Assembly: GCA_049289295.1 (NCBI GenBank) | Contig: JBATLL010000102.1 | Location: 122,438 to 186,437 of the forward strand | Length of the DNA: 64,000 nt | Source: BOKV01 sp049289295 | GTDB taxonomy: Bacteria; Pseudomonadota; Alphaproteobacteria; Rhizobiales; Rhizobiaceae | Reading direction: 5' to 3' | Shown here: piece after piece, positions 27,602-35,695 of the stretch | Layout: each line of letters begins with the position of its first letter | Position numbering within the stretch: the stretch's first letter is position 1 | Notes under the pieces: generated by a model | Databases searched by the model: none | What the model was told of the DNA's origin: nothing | The model's input: the letters and a program-made list of their open reading frames with translations, nothing else | Program-made: the position numbers and the translations under genes

Positions 27602-29277
27602 GAGTGGCACCCCTTTCAATGGCGGCAAGCCTTGGTGCGCTGATGCTGATCGCCCAGCCAACGGGCGCCAGTGCGCAGGACGCTGCCGCGCGGGCGATGG
27701 ATGTGCCGCTCATGCATGAAGAGGCGGTGTCCGCCGGTATCGAGCATGCCTATCGCGGCCCATGGGAATATTTCGTCGGCGGAGGGGCTGCAAGTTTCGA
27801 TTGCAATGGCGATCGCAAGCCCGACCTTTTCATTGCCGGGGGCACGCAACCCGCCGCGCTACTGGTCAATCGTTCGCCGATTGGCGGCGCACTGAAATTC
27901 GAGAAGCGGGACATCGGGCTGGGCGAACGCGAACTCACCCGCATTACCGGCGCTTATCCCCTCGACATCGACAATGACGGCATCATGGACCTTGCCGTTC
28001 TCAGGATAGGCGAAAACCTGCTGCTCAAGGGTGGCCCAGACTGCACCTTTTCGCTTGCCAACCGGGCCTTTTCCTTCGATGGCGGCAGGGCCTGGACCAC
28101 GGCCTTTGCTGCCAGTTTCGAAGCAGGCATGGCCTGGCCCACCCTGGTATTCGGCAACTATGTCGACCGCTCGGCACCCGGCTCCCCCTGGGGTACCTGC
28201 CATGACAACGAGCTTTTCCGCCCGGTTCGCAAGACCCAGGGCAATAACCCGCAGGCCGGTCCACCTGACTATGGCGAGCGCACCGCCCTGTCGCCTGGCT
28301 ATTGCACCTTGTCGATGATCTTCACCGACTGGGACAGAAGCGGCACCCCTGCCCTTCGCATGACCAATGACCGCCAGTATTACAGGGGCGGCGAAGAACA
28401 ATTGTGGCGACTTGATCCCGCCAGGGCTCCAAGGCTCTACACCAGCGCCGATGGTTGGCGATCGGTATCGATCTGGGGAATGGGCATAGCAGAAGCAGAC
28501 CTCAACGCTGATGGCTATCCGGAATATGCCCTGACCTCGATGGGCGACACGAAATTGCAGACGCTCGACGAGGATTCGGAGGAAGAACGCCCGGTCTATC
28601 GCGACATGGCCTTTGAAAAGGGTGCGACAGCGCAGCGTCCCTATGCGGGCGGAGACCCCAAGCCGTCGACAGGCTGGCACGCCGAGTTCCAGGATTTCAA
28701 CAATGATGGCCGCCTCGATCTGTTCATTGCCAAGGGCAATGTCGAGCAGATGCCGGAATTCGCGGCTTTCGATCCCGACAACCTTCTGCTGGGAACCTTT
28801 GATGACAAATTCGCTGAAGCAGGCGAACCAGCAGGCATCGCCCAGCCGACAAAGGGCCGCGGTGCCGCAATTGCTGATTTCAACCTTGATGGCATGCTCG
28901 ACCTTCTCGTCGTCAATCGCGAGCACAATGTCAGCCTGTTTCGCAACACGGGTTCGCGCACGGATTGGGGAACACGGCCAATGGGCAACTGGCTGCAGGT
29001 TGAATTGCGCCAGAAAGGCACAAATCGCAACGCGGTCGGTGCCCATGTTTCGGTCAAGACCGGCAATACGGCGCGGGTCCGTGCACTCAAGGTGGGTGGC
29101 GGGCATGCTTCGGGTTCCGCCGGCTTCATCCATGTGGGCCTTGGACCCTCTGAACGCGCGGAAATCCGCATCCAGTGGCCGGACGGGGAATGGAGTCCTG
29201 CCTACCGCGTCTTTGCCAACAATTTCGTTGTCATCGAGCGCGGCGCAGAACAGGCCAGATACTGGCTTCCCCAATAG
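27598..29277 (+). CDS. CRTAC1-like exported protein with FG-GAP repeats and ASPIC/UnbV domain
   Basis: A 559-residue protein with a signal peptide of about 26 residues (ending in GASAQ). It carries at least five calcium-binding DxDxDG-type loops in FG-GAP/VCBS blades (DCNGDRKPDL, DIDNDGIMDL, DLNADGYPEY, DFNNDGRLDL, DFNLDGMLDL), implying a beta-propeller. The C-terminal part has ASPIC/UnbV-like features (GNWLQVELRQKG and IRIQWPDG). Cys pairs in the insert around 190-230 may form disulfides. It is coupled to the di-haem cytochrome by an ATGA overlap. Its function is unknown; the pair may form an outer periplasmic redox or substrate-binding unit. Confidence 0.8.
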   Translation: MRVAPLSMAASLGALMLIAQPTGASAQDAAARAMDVPLMHEEAVSAGIEHAYRGPWEYFVGGGAASFDCNGDRKPDLFIAGGTQPAALLVNRSPIGGALKFEKRDIGLGERELTRITGAYPLDIDNDGIMDLAVLRIGENLLLKGGPDCTFSLANRAFSFDGGRAWTTAFAASFEAGMAWPTLVFGNYVDRSAPGSPWGTCHDNELFRPVRKTQGNNPQAGPPDYGERTALSPGYCTLSMIFTDWDRSGTPALRMTNDRQYYRGGEEQLWRLDPARAPRLYTSADGWRSVSIWGMGIAEADLNADGYPEYALTSMGDTKLQTLDEDSEEERPVYRDMAFEKGATAQRPYAGGDPKPSTGWHAEFQDFNNDGRLDLFIAKGNVEQMPEFAAFDPDNLLLGTFDDKFAEAGEPAGIAQPTKGRGAAIADFNLDGMLDLLVVNREHNVSLFRNTGSRTDWGTRPMGNWLQVELRQKGTNRNAVGAHVSVKTGNTARVRALKVGGGHASGSAGFIHVGLGPSERAEIRIQWPDGEWSPAYRVFANNFVVIERGAEQARYWLPQ

Positions 29278-29589
29278 GCAACGGGCGGGCAGCGCGCGTT
29301 TTACCTGTTGTTCCCGCGCAACAAGGCATCCTTTGTTGAAGGATAGCACACAGGTTTTCTTCGCAATTGCAGCATGGCCGAAAGCCGATGCTGGACAATT
29401 TGCAAATCTATGGCTAAAAGCGCCGAGTCTTTGCAGGCATTTCAGCCAGCCGGCTGCGTCTGGCGCGCGGACAGGCAATTGGGCGACGGCGGGCCAGCGG
29501 CTCCTCGGACAGCAACAGGAATACAGGCGGGTTTGCCCGGATCGTTGGATGCGGAGCGTTCGCCATAGCGACGAACAAGAGGCAATAAC
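29278..29589. other. 312-base intergenic region upstream of acpXL
   Basis: No convincing gene. It has a short inverted repeat, ATCCTT-TGTTG-AAGGAT (29328-29344), that may be a weak terminator or leader hairpin, and should hold the promoter for the lipid A fatty-acid cluster. A 9-mer GGCTAAAAG at 29412 recurs at 30472 before fabF2XL and could be part of a shared promoter element. Confidence 0.5.
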
Positions 29590-29868
29590 GTGAGCACGAC
29601 ATTCGACAAGGTCGCCGACATCATCTCCGAAACTAGCGAGATTCCACGCGAGGAAATCACGCCGGAAAGCCACACGATTGACGATCTGGGAATCGACAGC
29701 CTCGATTTCCTCGACATCGTGTTCGCGATCGACAAGGAATTCGGCATCAAGATCCCGCTCGAGACCTGGACCCAGGAAGTCAACGAAGGCAAGGCCTCTA
29801 CCGAGGAATACTTCGTGATGAAGAACCTGTGCGCCAAGATCGACGCGCTGGTCCAGGCCAAGGCCTGA
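29590..29868 (+). CDS. acpXL: Acyl carrier protein AcpXL for very-long-chain fatty acids of lipid A
   Basis: A 92-residue acyl carrier protein; the phosphopantetheine-bearing serine is Ser37 in LGIDSLDFLDIVFAIDKEFG. The sequence matches AcpXL, the dedicated carrier on which rhizobia build 27-hydroxyoctacosanoic-type acyl chains, and not the housekeeping AcpP. The start is GTG at 29590 with GAGG upstream. It is the first gene of the six-gene cluster and is followed by a hairpin, which may allow higher expression than the downstream enzymes. Confidence 0.96.
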   Translation: MSTTFDKVADIISETSEIPREEITPESHTIDDLGIDSLDFLDIVFAIDKEFGIKIPLETWTQEVNEGKASTEEYFVMKNLCAKIDALVQAKA

Positions 29869-29918
29869 TTACCTGCCTGTCACACCGGCAGGCAATCGCG
29901 AATCACGAAGCGTTTTGG

Positions 29919-29934
29919 GGCCCCGCGAGGGGCC
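29919..29934 (+). promoter_or_regulatory. Hairpin between acpXL and fabZXL
   Basis: GGCCCC-GCGA-GGGGCC, a perfect 6-pair stem with a GNRA tetraloop. A second weaker stem (TGCCTG...CAGGCA) lies just after the acpXL stop. No T-run follows. It probably stabilises or partly attenuates the acpXL transcript. Confidence 0.6.
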
Positions 29935-29972
29935 TCGCCATTTGAAGTGACCAAAGGCAGGCAATTTCGACC

Positions 29973-30428
29973 ATGCAACTCGAATATTTCCAGATGATCG
30001 ACCGCATCGTTTCCGTGGACATGGAAAAGAAGGTCCTGGAAGCCAGATCGGTCGTTCCCGCTACCAGCACCGTGTTCGAAGGCCATTTTCCCGGCCATCC
30101 GCTGGTTCCAGGCGTCCTGCTCATCGAGACCATGGCGCAAGCCTCCGGCATCATGATCATGCACACGATCGACTTCACGAAGATCCCGCTTCTGGCCGGA
30201 GTGAAGGAAGGCAAGCTGCGCGATTTTGTCGGTCCGGGTGCCGAGCTTGAAATCCGTGCGCAGATCGAGCACGAAGGCTCGGGCTATGCCGTGACAAAGG
30301 CGGAAATCCGCTCAGGCAACAAGCGCATAGCCAATGCCCAGCTGACCTATACGATCCTCCCCTTCCCCACCCCGGAATTACAGGGATTGATCAAGGGACA
30401 GGTTGCTGACATGAAGAAGCCTGTTTGA
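29973..30428 (+). CDS. fabZXL: 3-hydroxyacyl-ACP dehydratase of the very-long-chain fatty acid pathway
   Basis: A 151-residue hot-dog protein with the FabZ/FabA motif EGHFPGHPLVPGVLLIETMA, containing the catalytic His (HFPGHP) and the Glu of VLLIE. It dehydrates the 3-hydroxyacyl-AcpXL intermediate in each elongation cycle. The position between acpXL and fabF2XL identifies it as the cluster-specific FabZ rather than the housekeeping one. Confidence 0.92.
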   Translation: MQLEYFQMIDRIVSVDMEKKVLEARSVVPATSTVFEGHFPGHPLVPGVLLIETMAQASGIMIMHTIDFTKIPLLAGVKEGKLRDFVGPGAELEIRAQIEHEGSGYAVTKAEIRSGNKRIANAQLTYTILPFPTPELQGLIKGQVADMKKPV

Positions 30429-30481
30429 GCCGGGCGGCCTTCCGATTTTTGCTGTCCTGCCGGATTGAATTGGCTAAAAGG

Positions 30482-30511
30482 GATCGGGCCGCATGCTGTG
30501 CGGGCCTGATC
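30482..30511 (+). promoter_or_regulatory. Hairpin between fabZXL and fabF2XL
   Basis: GATCGGGCCGCA (30482-30493), loop TGCTG, TGCGGGCCTGATC (30499-30511): 12 pairs with one bulged G and one wobble. It sits 27 bases before the fabF2XL start. It could attenuate or stabilise the transcript. Confidence 0.6.
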
Positions 30512-30538
30512 TGATCACCAACGGAACTGTATTGACCG

Positions 30539-31726
30539 ATGAAATCACGTGAAGTGTGGATTACGGGTATCGGACTGGTATCCTGCTTTGGCGAAGGTGC
30601 CGAGCATCACTGGAACATTCTGGGTGGTGCCAGCGCGCCAGCGCCAGTCATCGATACCGAGCGCTTCAAGCCCTATAGCGTTCACCCGCTGCCAGAAATG
30701 GACTGGTCCAAGCAGATTCCGCGTCGCGGTGACCAGCGCCAGATGGAAAACTGGCAGCGTCTGGGCACCTATACCGCCGGTCTTGCACTTGAAGATGCCG
30801 GCCTGAAGGAAAATGAGGAACTGGTCTCGACGATGGATCTCGTTGTCGCGGCAGGTGGCGGCGAGCGTGACATTGAGGTCGACAATTCAATCCTGCGCGA
30901 CGCCACATCGCGCAATGACCGTGACCGCCTGCTCAACGAGCGTCTGCCATTTGACCTTCGTCCGACCCTTTTCCTGGCCCAGTTGTCGAACCTGATGGCA
31001 GGCAACATTTCCATCGTCCAGAAGGTGACTGGATCATCGCGTACCTATATGGGCGAAGAGACCGCCGGCATCACGGCAATCGAAAACGCGCTGTCGCGCA
31101 TCCGCGCCGGTCAGAGCACGCACCTGCTGGTAGGCGGCGCATTCAATGCCGAGCGCATTGACCTGCTCCTGTCGATGGAACTGGGTCAATATGTGCATCG
31201 CGGTGAACCGGCACCTGTCTTTGCCCGCCAGAAGAGCGGCGGCGGCATGATATCGGGCAGCGTTGGCGCGTTTCTCGTTCTCGAAGAGGCTGACCACGCC
31301 AGGGCGCGCGGCGCGCGGCCTTATGCCCGCATTTCGGCAGTGGTATCCGATCTGGGTTCACGCGACCCGCAAAAGGCCGGTCCACGTCTGGATGCCATGC
31401 TCGACACGCTCGCAGTGCCAAAGGGAACACCAGTCGTGTCTGGAACCACCGGCTACGGCCCGGCGACAGAACTCGAAATGGCAGCCCTTGCCCGCAAGCT
31501 GGGCGAAGATGCACCGGTGCGCGCCTTCACGTCCATGACCGGCAATCCGCTGGAAGCAAATTTCCCCGCTGGCGTCGCACTGGCAGCGCTGGCCCTGCAC
31601 AAGGGCGGCTTCTATCCAGCATTCGAGGCAGCAGAAAAAGCAGGCTCCAGCGCACCGGAGCGCGTTCTCGTGTCCACCATCGGCCATCACCTGGGCGAAG
31701 GTTTCGGACTGATCGAAAAGGTTTGA
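30539..31726 (+). CDS. fabF2XL: Ketosynthase-like protein FabF2XL, lacking the catalytic residues
   Basis: A 395-residue thiolase-fold protein of the beta-ketoacyl-ACP synthase family. At the position of the nucleophilic Cys it reads YMGEETAGITAIE, with Glu174 aligned to Cys175 of FabF1XL. The first catalytic His segment (normally NAHGTSTP) reads SGTTGYGPATE, and the second (GHT) reads TGNPLEANFP. So it should not condense acyl chains by itself. Its order in the cluster matches the described fabF2XL. The loss of all three residues resembles chain-length factors of type II polyketide synthases, so it may pair with FabF1XL to set the C28 chain length. That last point is inference. Confidence 0.9.
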   Translation: MKSREVWITGIGLVSCFGEGAEHHWNILGGASAPAPVIDTERFKPYSVHPLPEMDWSKQIPRRGDQRQMENWQRLGTYTAGLALEDAGLKENEELVSTMDLVVAAGGGERDIEVDNSILRDATSRNDRDRLLNERLPFDLRPTLFLAQLSNLMAGNISIVQKVTGSSRTYMGEETAGITAIENALSRIRAGQSTHLLVGGAFNAERIDLLLSMELGQYVHRGEPAPVFARQKSGGGMISGSVGAFLVLEEADHARARGARPYARISAVVSDLGSRDPQKAGPRLDAMLDTLAVPKGTPVVSGTTGYGPATELEMAALARKLGEDAPVRAFTSMTGNPLEANFPAGVALAALALHKGGFYPAFEAAEKAGSSAPERVLVSTIGHHLGEGFGLIEKV

Positions 31727-31765
31727 TGCTGAACGGGCCCACTGGCCACAGTTTGGAGAATTGAC

Positions 31766-33043
31766 ATGTCTGGAAAGTTTACCGATCACCTGGGAAGGCC
31801 CATCGTCGTCGTGACCGGCATGGGTGTCCTGACTTCGCTTGGTCAGGGCAAGAAGGACAACTGGTCCGCGCTGACAGCTGGTAAATCCGGCATCCATCGC
31901 ATCAACCGCTTCCCCACCGATGGTCTGACCACGTCGATCGCAGGCACGGTTGATTTCATGAAGCCGGAAGAGGTTTCGGCTCCCGGCATTTCCTATGCGA
32001 TGGCCGACTCGACGACCGAAGAGGCGCTCGCCGACGCGGGATTTGGCCGCGCAGGCTTCCCCGGACCACTTTACTTTGCCGCACCGCCTGTCGAACTGGA
32101 ATGGCAGCATCGTTTTGAACTGATGGGCGAAAATCCGGAAGCAGAACCCGGTTACGGCCAGTTGCTGGAAGCAGCACGCCGTGAACGCCATGACCGCATG
32201 CATCGCCTCATCCAGCTTGGCACCATTGCCTTCCGCCTTGCCGAAAAATACGGCACCAAGGGGCTGCCGATCTCGCTTTCAACTGCCTGCGCTTCAGGTG
32301 CGACGGCAATCCAGCAGGGCGTCGAGGCAATTCGCCGTGGCGATACCGGCGCCGCACTGTGTGTTGCATCCGACGGCTCCGTGACTGCCGAGGGGCTTAT
32401 CCGCTTCTCGCTGCTCTCCGCCCTGACCACCCAGAACGAGAAGCCCGAAAAGGCCTCCAAGCCCTTCTCCAAGGACCGCGATGGCTTTGTCATGTCGGAA
32501 GGTTCCGCCGCACTCGTGCTGGAATCGCTGGAACATGCGACCGCGCGCGGCGCGGAAATCCTCGGCGTCCTCAAGGGTGTTGGCGAGAAGGCCGATTCGT
32601 TCCACCGCACCCGCTCAAGCCCCGATGGCAAGCCTGTCATCACTGCCATCAAGCTTGGCCTGGAAGATGCCGGCGTTGGCGTCGATGATATCGACTATAT
32701 CAACGCCCATGGCACCTCGACGCCTGAAAACGATCGCATGGAATACAACTCCCTGCGCGCCGTCTTCGGCGAACGCATCCTCTCCGTGCCGATCTCTTCC
32801 AACAAGTCGATGATCGGTCACACACTGACGGCAGGTGGCGCGGTGGAAGCCGTGTTCTCCTTCCTAACGATGCGCGAAGGTGTCATTCCGCCCACCATCA
32901 ATTATGACCATCCCGATCCCGATATTCCGCTCGACGTCGTTCCAAACGTCAAGCGTGACGCCGAGGTCAGGACCATCCTGTCGAACTCGTTCGGCTTTGG
33001 CGGTCAGAATGCCTGCCTTGTGCTGGGCCGCGACGTCGTGTAA
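31766..33043 (+). CDS. fabF1XL: Beta-ketoacyl-ACP synthase of the very-long-chain fatty acid pathway
   Basis: A 425-residue FabF-type condensing enzyme with an intact triad: Cys175 (STACASG), His315 (NAHGTSTPEND) and His352 with Lys347 (SSNKSMIGHT). It adds two-carbon units to the acyl chain on AcpXL. An insert at about residues 110-140 (MGENPEAEPGY) is longer than in the housekeeping FabF. It follows fabF2XL by 39 bases. The two proteins probably form the working ketosynthase complex. Confidence 0.93.
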   Translation: MSGKFTDHLGRPIVVVTGMGVLTSLGQGKKDNWSALTAGKSGIHRINRFPTDGLTTSIAGTVDFMKPEEVSAPGISYAMADSTTEEALADAGFGRAGFPGPLYFAAPPVELEWQHRFELMGENPEAEPGYGQLLEAARRERHDRMHRLIQLGTIAFRLAEKYGTKGLPISLSTACASGATAIQQGVEAIRRGDTGAALCVASDGSVTAEGLIRFSLLSALTTQNEKPEKASKPFSKDRDGFVMSEGSAALVLESLEHATARGAEILGVLKGVGEKADSFHRTRSSPDGKPVITAIKLGLEDAGVGVDDIDYINAHGTSTPENDRMEYNSLRAVFGERILSVPISSNKSMIGHTLTAGGAVEAVFSFLTMREGVIPPTINYDHPDPDIPLDVVPNVKRDAEVRTILSNSFGFGGQNACLVLGRDVV

Positions 33044-33088
33044 CCAGCCCGGACCTTCCCGCAATTACAGTAACCACGGAGACCGCCC

Positions 33089-34120
33089 GTGCGCGCACTT
33101 CAGCTTGTTTCAGAACGTGAGGTCAAGGTCACGGACATTGCACCGCCCCCGCCCCCCGGCGAAGGCGAGGTGCAGCTTGCAATTCGCGTCGTTGCCCTCA
33201 ACCATATCGACGTGTGGGGCTGGCGCGGCATGGCGTTTGCCAAGCGCAAGCTGCCGATGACCGTTGGCGCGGAAGCCTCGGCCGTGATTGCAGCCGTTGG
33301 CCCAGGCGTAAGCGGCCTGAAGACAGGCGATCTTGTCTCGATCTATGGCGCACCGACCTGCGGACGTTGCCGTCCCTGCCGCGAAGGACGTGACAATCAT
33401 TGCGAAAACCCGAAAGGAGTGCATGGCTTCCATCTCGATGGCTATGCGCGCGAACTGGCCAACATGCCGGCACGCAATGTCGTACCCGCACCCGAAGGCG
33501 TGGATGATATCGGCGCGGCTGTCGCTCCCGTTACCTTTGGCACCTGCGAACATATGCTGTTTGACAATGCCCGGCTTGAATCGGGTGAAACCGTGCTCGT
33601 CCATGCTGGCGGGTCGGGCATCGGGTCTGCCGCAATTCAGCTGGCCAAGAAGATCGGCTGTACCGTCATCACCACAGTAGGCTCCGACGACAAGATTGAA
33701 GCCTGCAAGGCGCTGGGCGCCGATCACGTGATAAACTACCGCACCGACCGTTTCGAAGGCACCGTGCGCAAGATCACCCGCAAGAAGGGTGTCGATGTCG
33801 TCTTCGAACATGTCGGCAAGGACACCTGGCAGGGTTCGATGCTGTGTCTTCGCCGCGGCGGACGCCTGGTCACCTGCGGTTCCACCAGCGGTGTTTCTGC
33901 CGAAACCAACCTGATGATGCTTTTCCAGCAGCAGTTGCGCCTGATCGGCTCCTTTGGCTGCAACATGCGCAACATGACCGATGCGATGGAAAAGATGGCG
34001 CGTGGCATTGTCCATCCCGTCATTGACACGGAAATCGCATTCGGAGACGTTGAAACCGCACTTCAGCGCATGGAAAGCCGCAAGGTCTTCGGCAAGATCA
34101 TCATGCGGGTCAACACCTGA
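33089..34120 (+). CDS. adh2XL: Zinc-type alcohol dehydrogenase/enoyl-reductase-like protein of the AcpXL cluster
   Basis: A 343-residue medium-chain dehydrogenase/reductase. The structural zinc lobe is present (CGRCRPCREGRDNHCEN), the Rossmann motif is AGGSGIGSAAIQLAKK, and DHVINYRTDRFE is typical of the quinone/enoyl reductase side of the family. In this cluster it most likely reduces an acyl intermediate on AcpXL. The start is GTG at 33089, 45 bases after fabF1XL. Confidence 0.88.
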   Translation: MRALQLVSEREVKVTDIAPPPPPGEGEVQLAIRVVALNHIDVWGWRGMAFAKRKLPMTVGAEASAVIAAVGPGVSGLKTGDLVSIYGAPTCGRCRPCREGRDNHCENPKGVHGFHLDGYARELANMPARNVVPAPEGVDDIGAAVAPVTFGTCEHMLFDNARLESGETVLVHAGGSGIGSAAIQLAKKIGCTVITTVGSDDKIEACKALGADHVINYRTDRFEGTVRKITRKKGVDVVFEHVGKDTWQGSMLCLRRGGRLVTCGSTSGVSAETNLMMLFQQQLRLIGSFGCNMRNMTDAMEKMARGIVHPVIDTEIAFGDVETALQRMESRKVFGKIIMRVNT

Positions 34121-34148
34121 TACGGCCCGACATGGAGCGGGGAGCGCA

Positions 34149-35081
34149 ATGATAGGGCGCAAGAAACCTGCAACCCGATATCCCAGATGGTACGTCCTTG
34201 CCCGCAACAGCGGCCATTGGATCGTGGCAAGGTTCTTCTTTGGCTTCATCTGGCTTGTGAAATTGCTGCCGGCAGACGCAGCAATCAACACCATCGAAAA
34301 GCTGGGTCGCTATTTCGGCATGCGCTACCAGCGCACGCGCCGTGCCCGGGACAATCTGCAAAAGGCTTTCCCGCAAAAGACCCCTGCCGAAATTGAGACC
34401 ATCCTCGAAGACATGTGGGGCAGCCTGTCGCGCACCGCCGCCGAATATGCCTATCTGGACGAGATATTCGACTTTGATCCGCAGAAACCGGAGGGCGGTC
34501 GTTTCGAGGTTTCCGGCATCGACAATTTCGTGGCGCTTCGTGAGCATGACGGCCCGGCAATCTGTTTCACCGCCCATACGGGCAATTGGGAATTGCTGCC
34601 GGTCGCCTCAGCCGCCTATGACCTGGACATCACAGCCCTCTTCCGCCCTCCCAACAATCCCTACATCGCAAAGCGGGTCCTTTCCGCGCGCAAGACCGCC
34701 ATGGGCCATCTGGTACCCTCCAAGGCGGGCGCATCCTGGGCGCTGGCCGATGTAATGCGCGATGGTGGCAAGGTTGGCATGCTGGTTGATCAGTATTACA
34801 AGAAGGGGGTGCCGGTCTCTTTCTTCGGCCGCCCGACACTTGGCAATCAGCTGATCGCCAAGCTTGCGCGCCAGTTCGACTGCCCCATCTATCCCGCTCG
34901 CTGCATACGTCTTCCCGGCGGGCGTTTCCGTATAGAATTGCAGGACCGGCTGGAAGTGCCGCGCGACAGCAAGGGCGCGGTGGATGTGCAAGCGCTGACC
35001 CAACTCGTCAACACGGTTGTCGAGGGATGGGTTCGCGAGTATCCCGGGCAGTGGTTGTGGCTTCACAAGCGCTGGAAATAG
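34149..35081 (+). CDS. lpxXL: Lipid A very-long-chain fatty acid acyltransferase
   Basis: A 310-residue LpxL/HtrB-family acyltransferase. The catalytic HX4E motif is HTGNWE at about residues 147-152. The N-terminus carries a hydrophobic segment (HWIVARFFFGFIWLVKLLP) that anchors it to the inner membrane. It moves the very-long acyl chain from AcpXL to lipid A as a secondary acyl group. The ATG at 34149 has GGGGAG upstream; the longer open frame overlaps the previous gene and lacks family similarity. It is the last gene of the cluster and is followed by a terminator. Confidence 0.93.
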   Translation: MIGRKKPATRYPRWYVLARNSGHWIVARFFFGFIWLVKLLPADAAINTIEKLGRYFGMRYQRTRRARDNLQKAFPQKTPAEIETILEDMWGSLSRTAAEYAYLDEIFDFDPQKPEGGRFEVSGIDNFVALREHDGPAICFTAHTGNWELLPVASAAYDLDITALFRPPNNPYIAKRVLSARKTAMGHLVPSKAGASWALADVMRDGGKVGMLVDQYYKKGVPVSFFGRPTLGNQLIAKLARQFDCPIYPARCIRLPGGRFRIELQDRLEVPRDSKGAVDVQALTQLVNTVVEGWVREYPGQWLWLHKRWK

Positions 35082-35091
35082 CCCAAACAGG

Positions 35092-35121
35092 AAAGCCCGC
35101 CGGAACAACCGACGGGCTTTT
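35092..35121. terminator. Bidirectional terminator between lpxXL and the L,D-transpeptidase gene
   Basis: AAAGCCCG-C-CGG, loop AACAA, CCG-A-CGGGCTTT followed by T. The stem has 11 pairs with one mismatch, and A-rich and T-rich flanks make it usable from both convergent genes. Confidence 0.85.
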
Positions 35122-35144
35122 GCCGTTTTATTGCAGTAACTGGT

Positions 35145-35567
35145 TCAGTGCGCGATGCTGATTTTCGCGTTGCTGGCTCCCGCATTCTGCACCATGTTGT
35201 AAAGCGTACGCGCATTGTCTGGATGCAGGCGGACGCAGCCATGGGACGCAGGTCTTCCAAGACGTTTCAGGTCGTTTGTGCCATGCACCGCATAGCCGCC
35301 ACGAAAGAAGATCGAATAGGGCATCGGTGAGTTGTGGTACTTTCTCGAATACCACATCTTGTGCATGCGTGTTGGCCGATAGGACCCTGTCGGGGTGACA
35401 TAACCGCCGCGTGCCGTCGACACCGGCCACGTATAGCGCAGGAACCCGTTCTGATAGACGCGCATGCGCTGTTCCGAAAGGTCTATGCGCGCTTCAATTG
35501 CCGCCGAATGGGCTGGTGCTGAAAAACATGCAAGCAGCAGTGCCGTTGCTATAACTATCCGTTTCAT
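35145..35567 (-). CDS. L,D-transpeptidase (YkuD domain)
   Basis: A 140-residue exported protein. It has a signal peptide (MKRIVIATALLLACFSAPAHS) and a YkuD catalytic domain with HGTND (His95) and SHGCVRL (His109, Cys111 nucleophile). It cross-links peptidoglycan by 3-3 bonds or attaches proteins to it. It is compact for the family, with no LysM or other binding domain. The ATG at 35567 has an AGGAGGG Shine-Dalgarno; the upstream extension is spurious. It is monocistronic. Confidence 0.93.
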   Translation of the reverse strand: MKRIVIATALLLACFSAPAHSAAIEARIDLSEQRMRVYQNGFLRYTWPVSTARGGYVTPTGSYRPTRMHKMWYSRKYHNSPMPYSIFFRGGYAVHGTNDLKRLGRPASHGCVRLHPDNARTLYNMVQNAGASNAKISIAH

Positions 35568-35695
35568 CAATCCCTCCTGGTAGTCTTGTGACTTTATGAC
35601 CACTTTCTTCATGCCCCATGGGCCTGGAAGGTAGTCTACAATTCCTTTCCATTCCACTTATGTGCATTTGCTCACACAAAGTTCATCAGCACGCA

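Noticed and set aside
27859..29673. 604-codon minus-strand open frame
   Set aside because: Antisense to the CRTAC1-like gene and running across the intergenic region into acpXL; no motif, while the plus-strand protein has a signal peptide and calcium-binding repeats.
30539..31726. Frameshifted or decayed ketosynthase
   Set aside because: The reading frame is intact and full length, the fold segments are preserved, and its position in the cluster matches fabF2XL, so loss of catalytic residues looks functional rather than decay.
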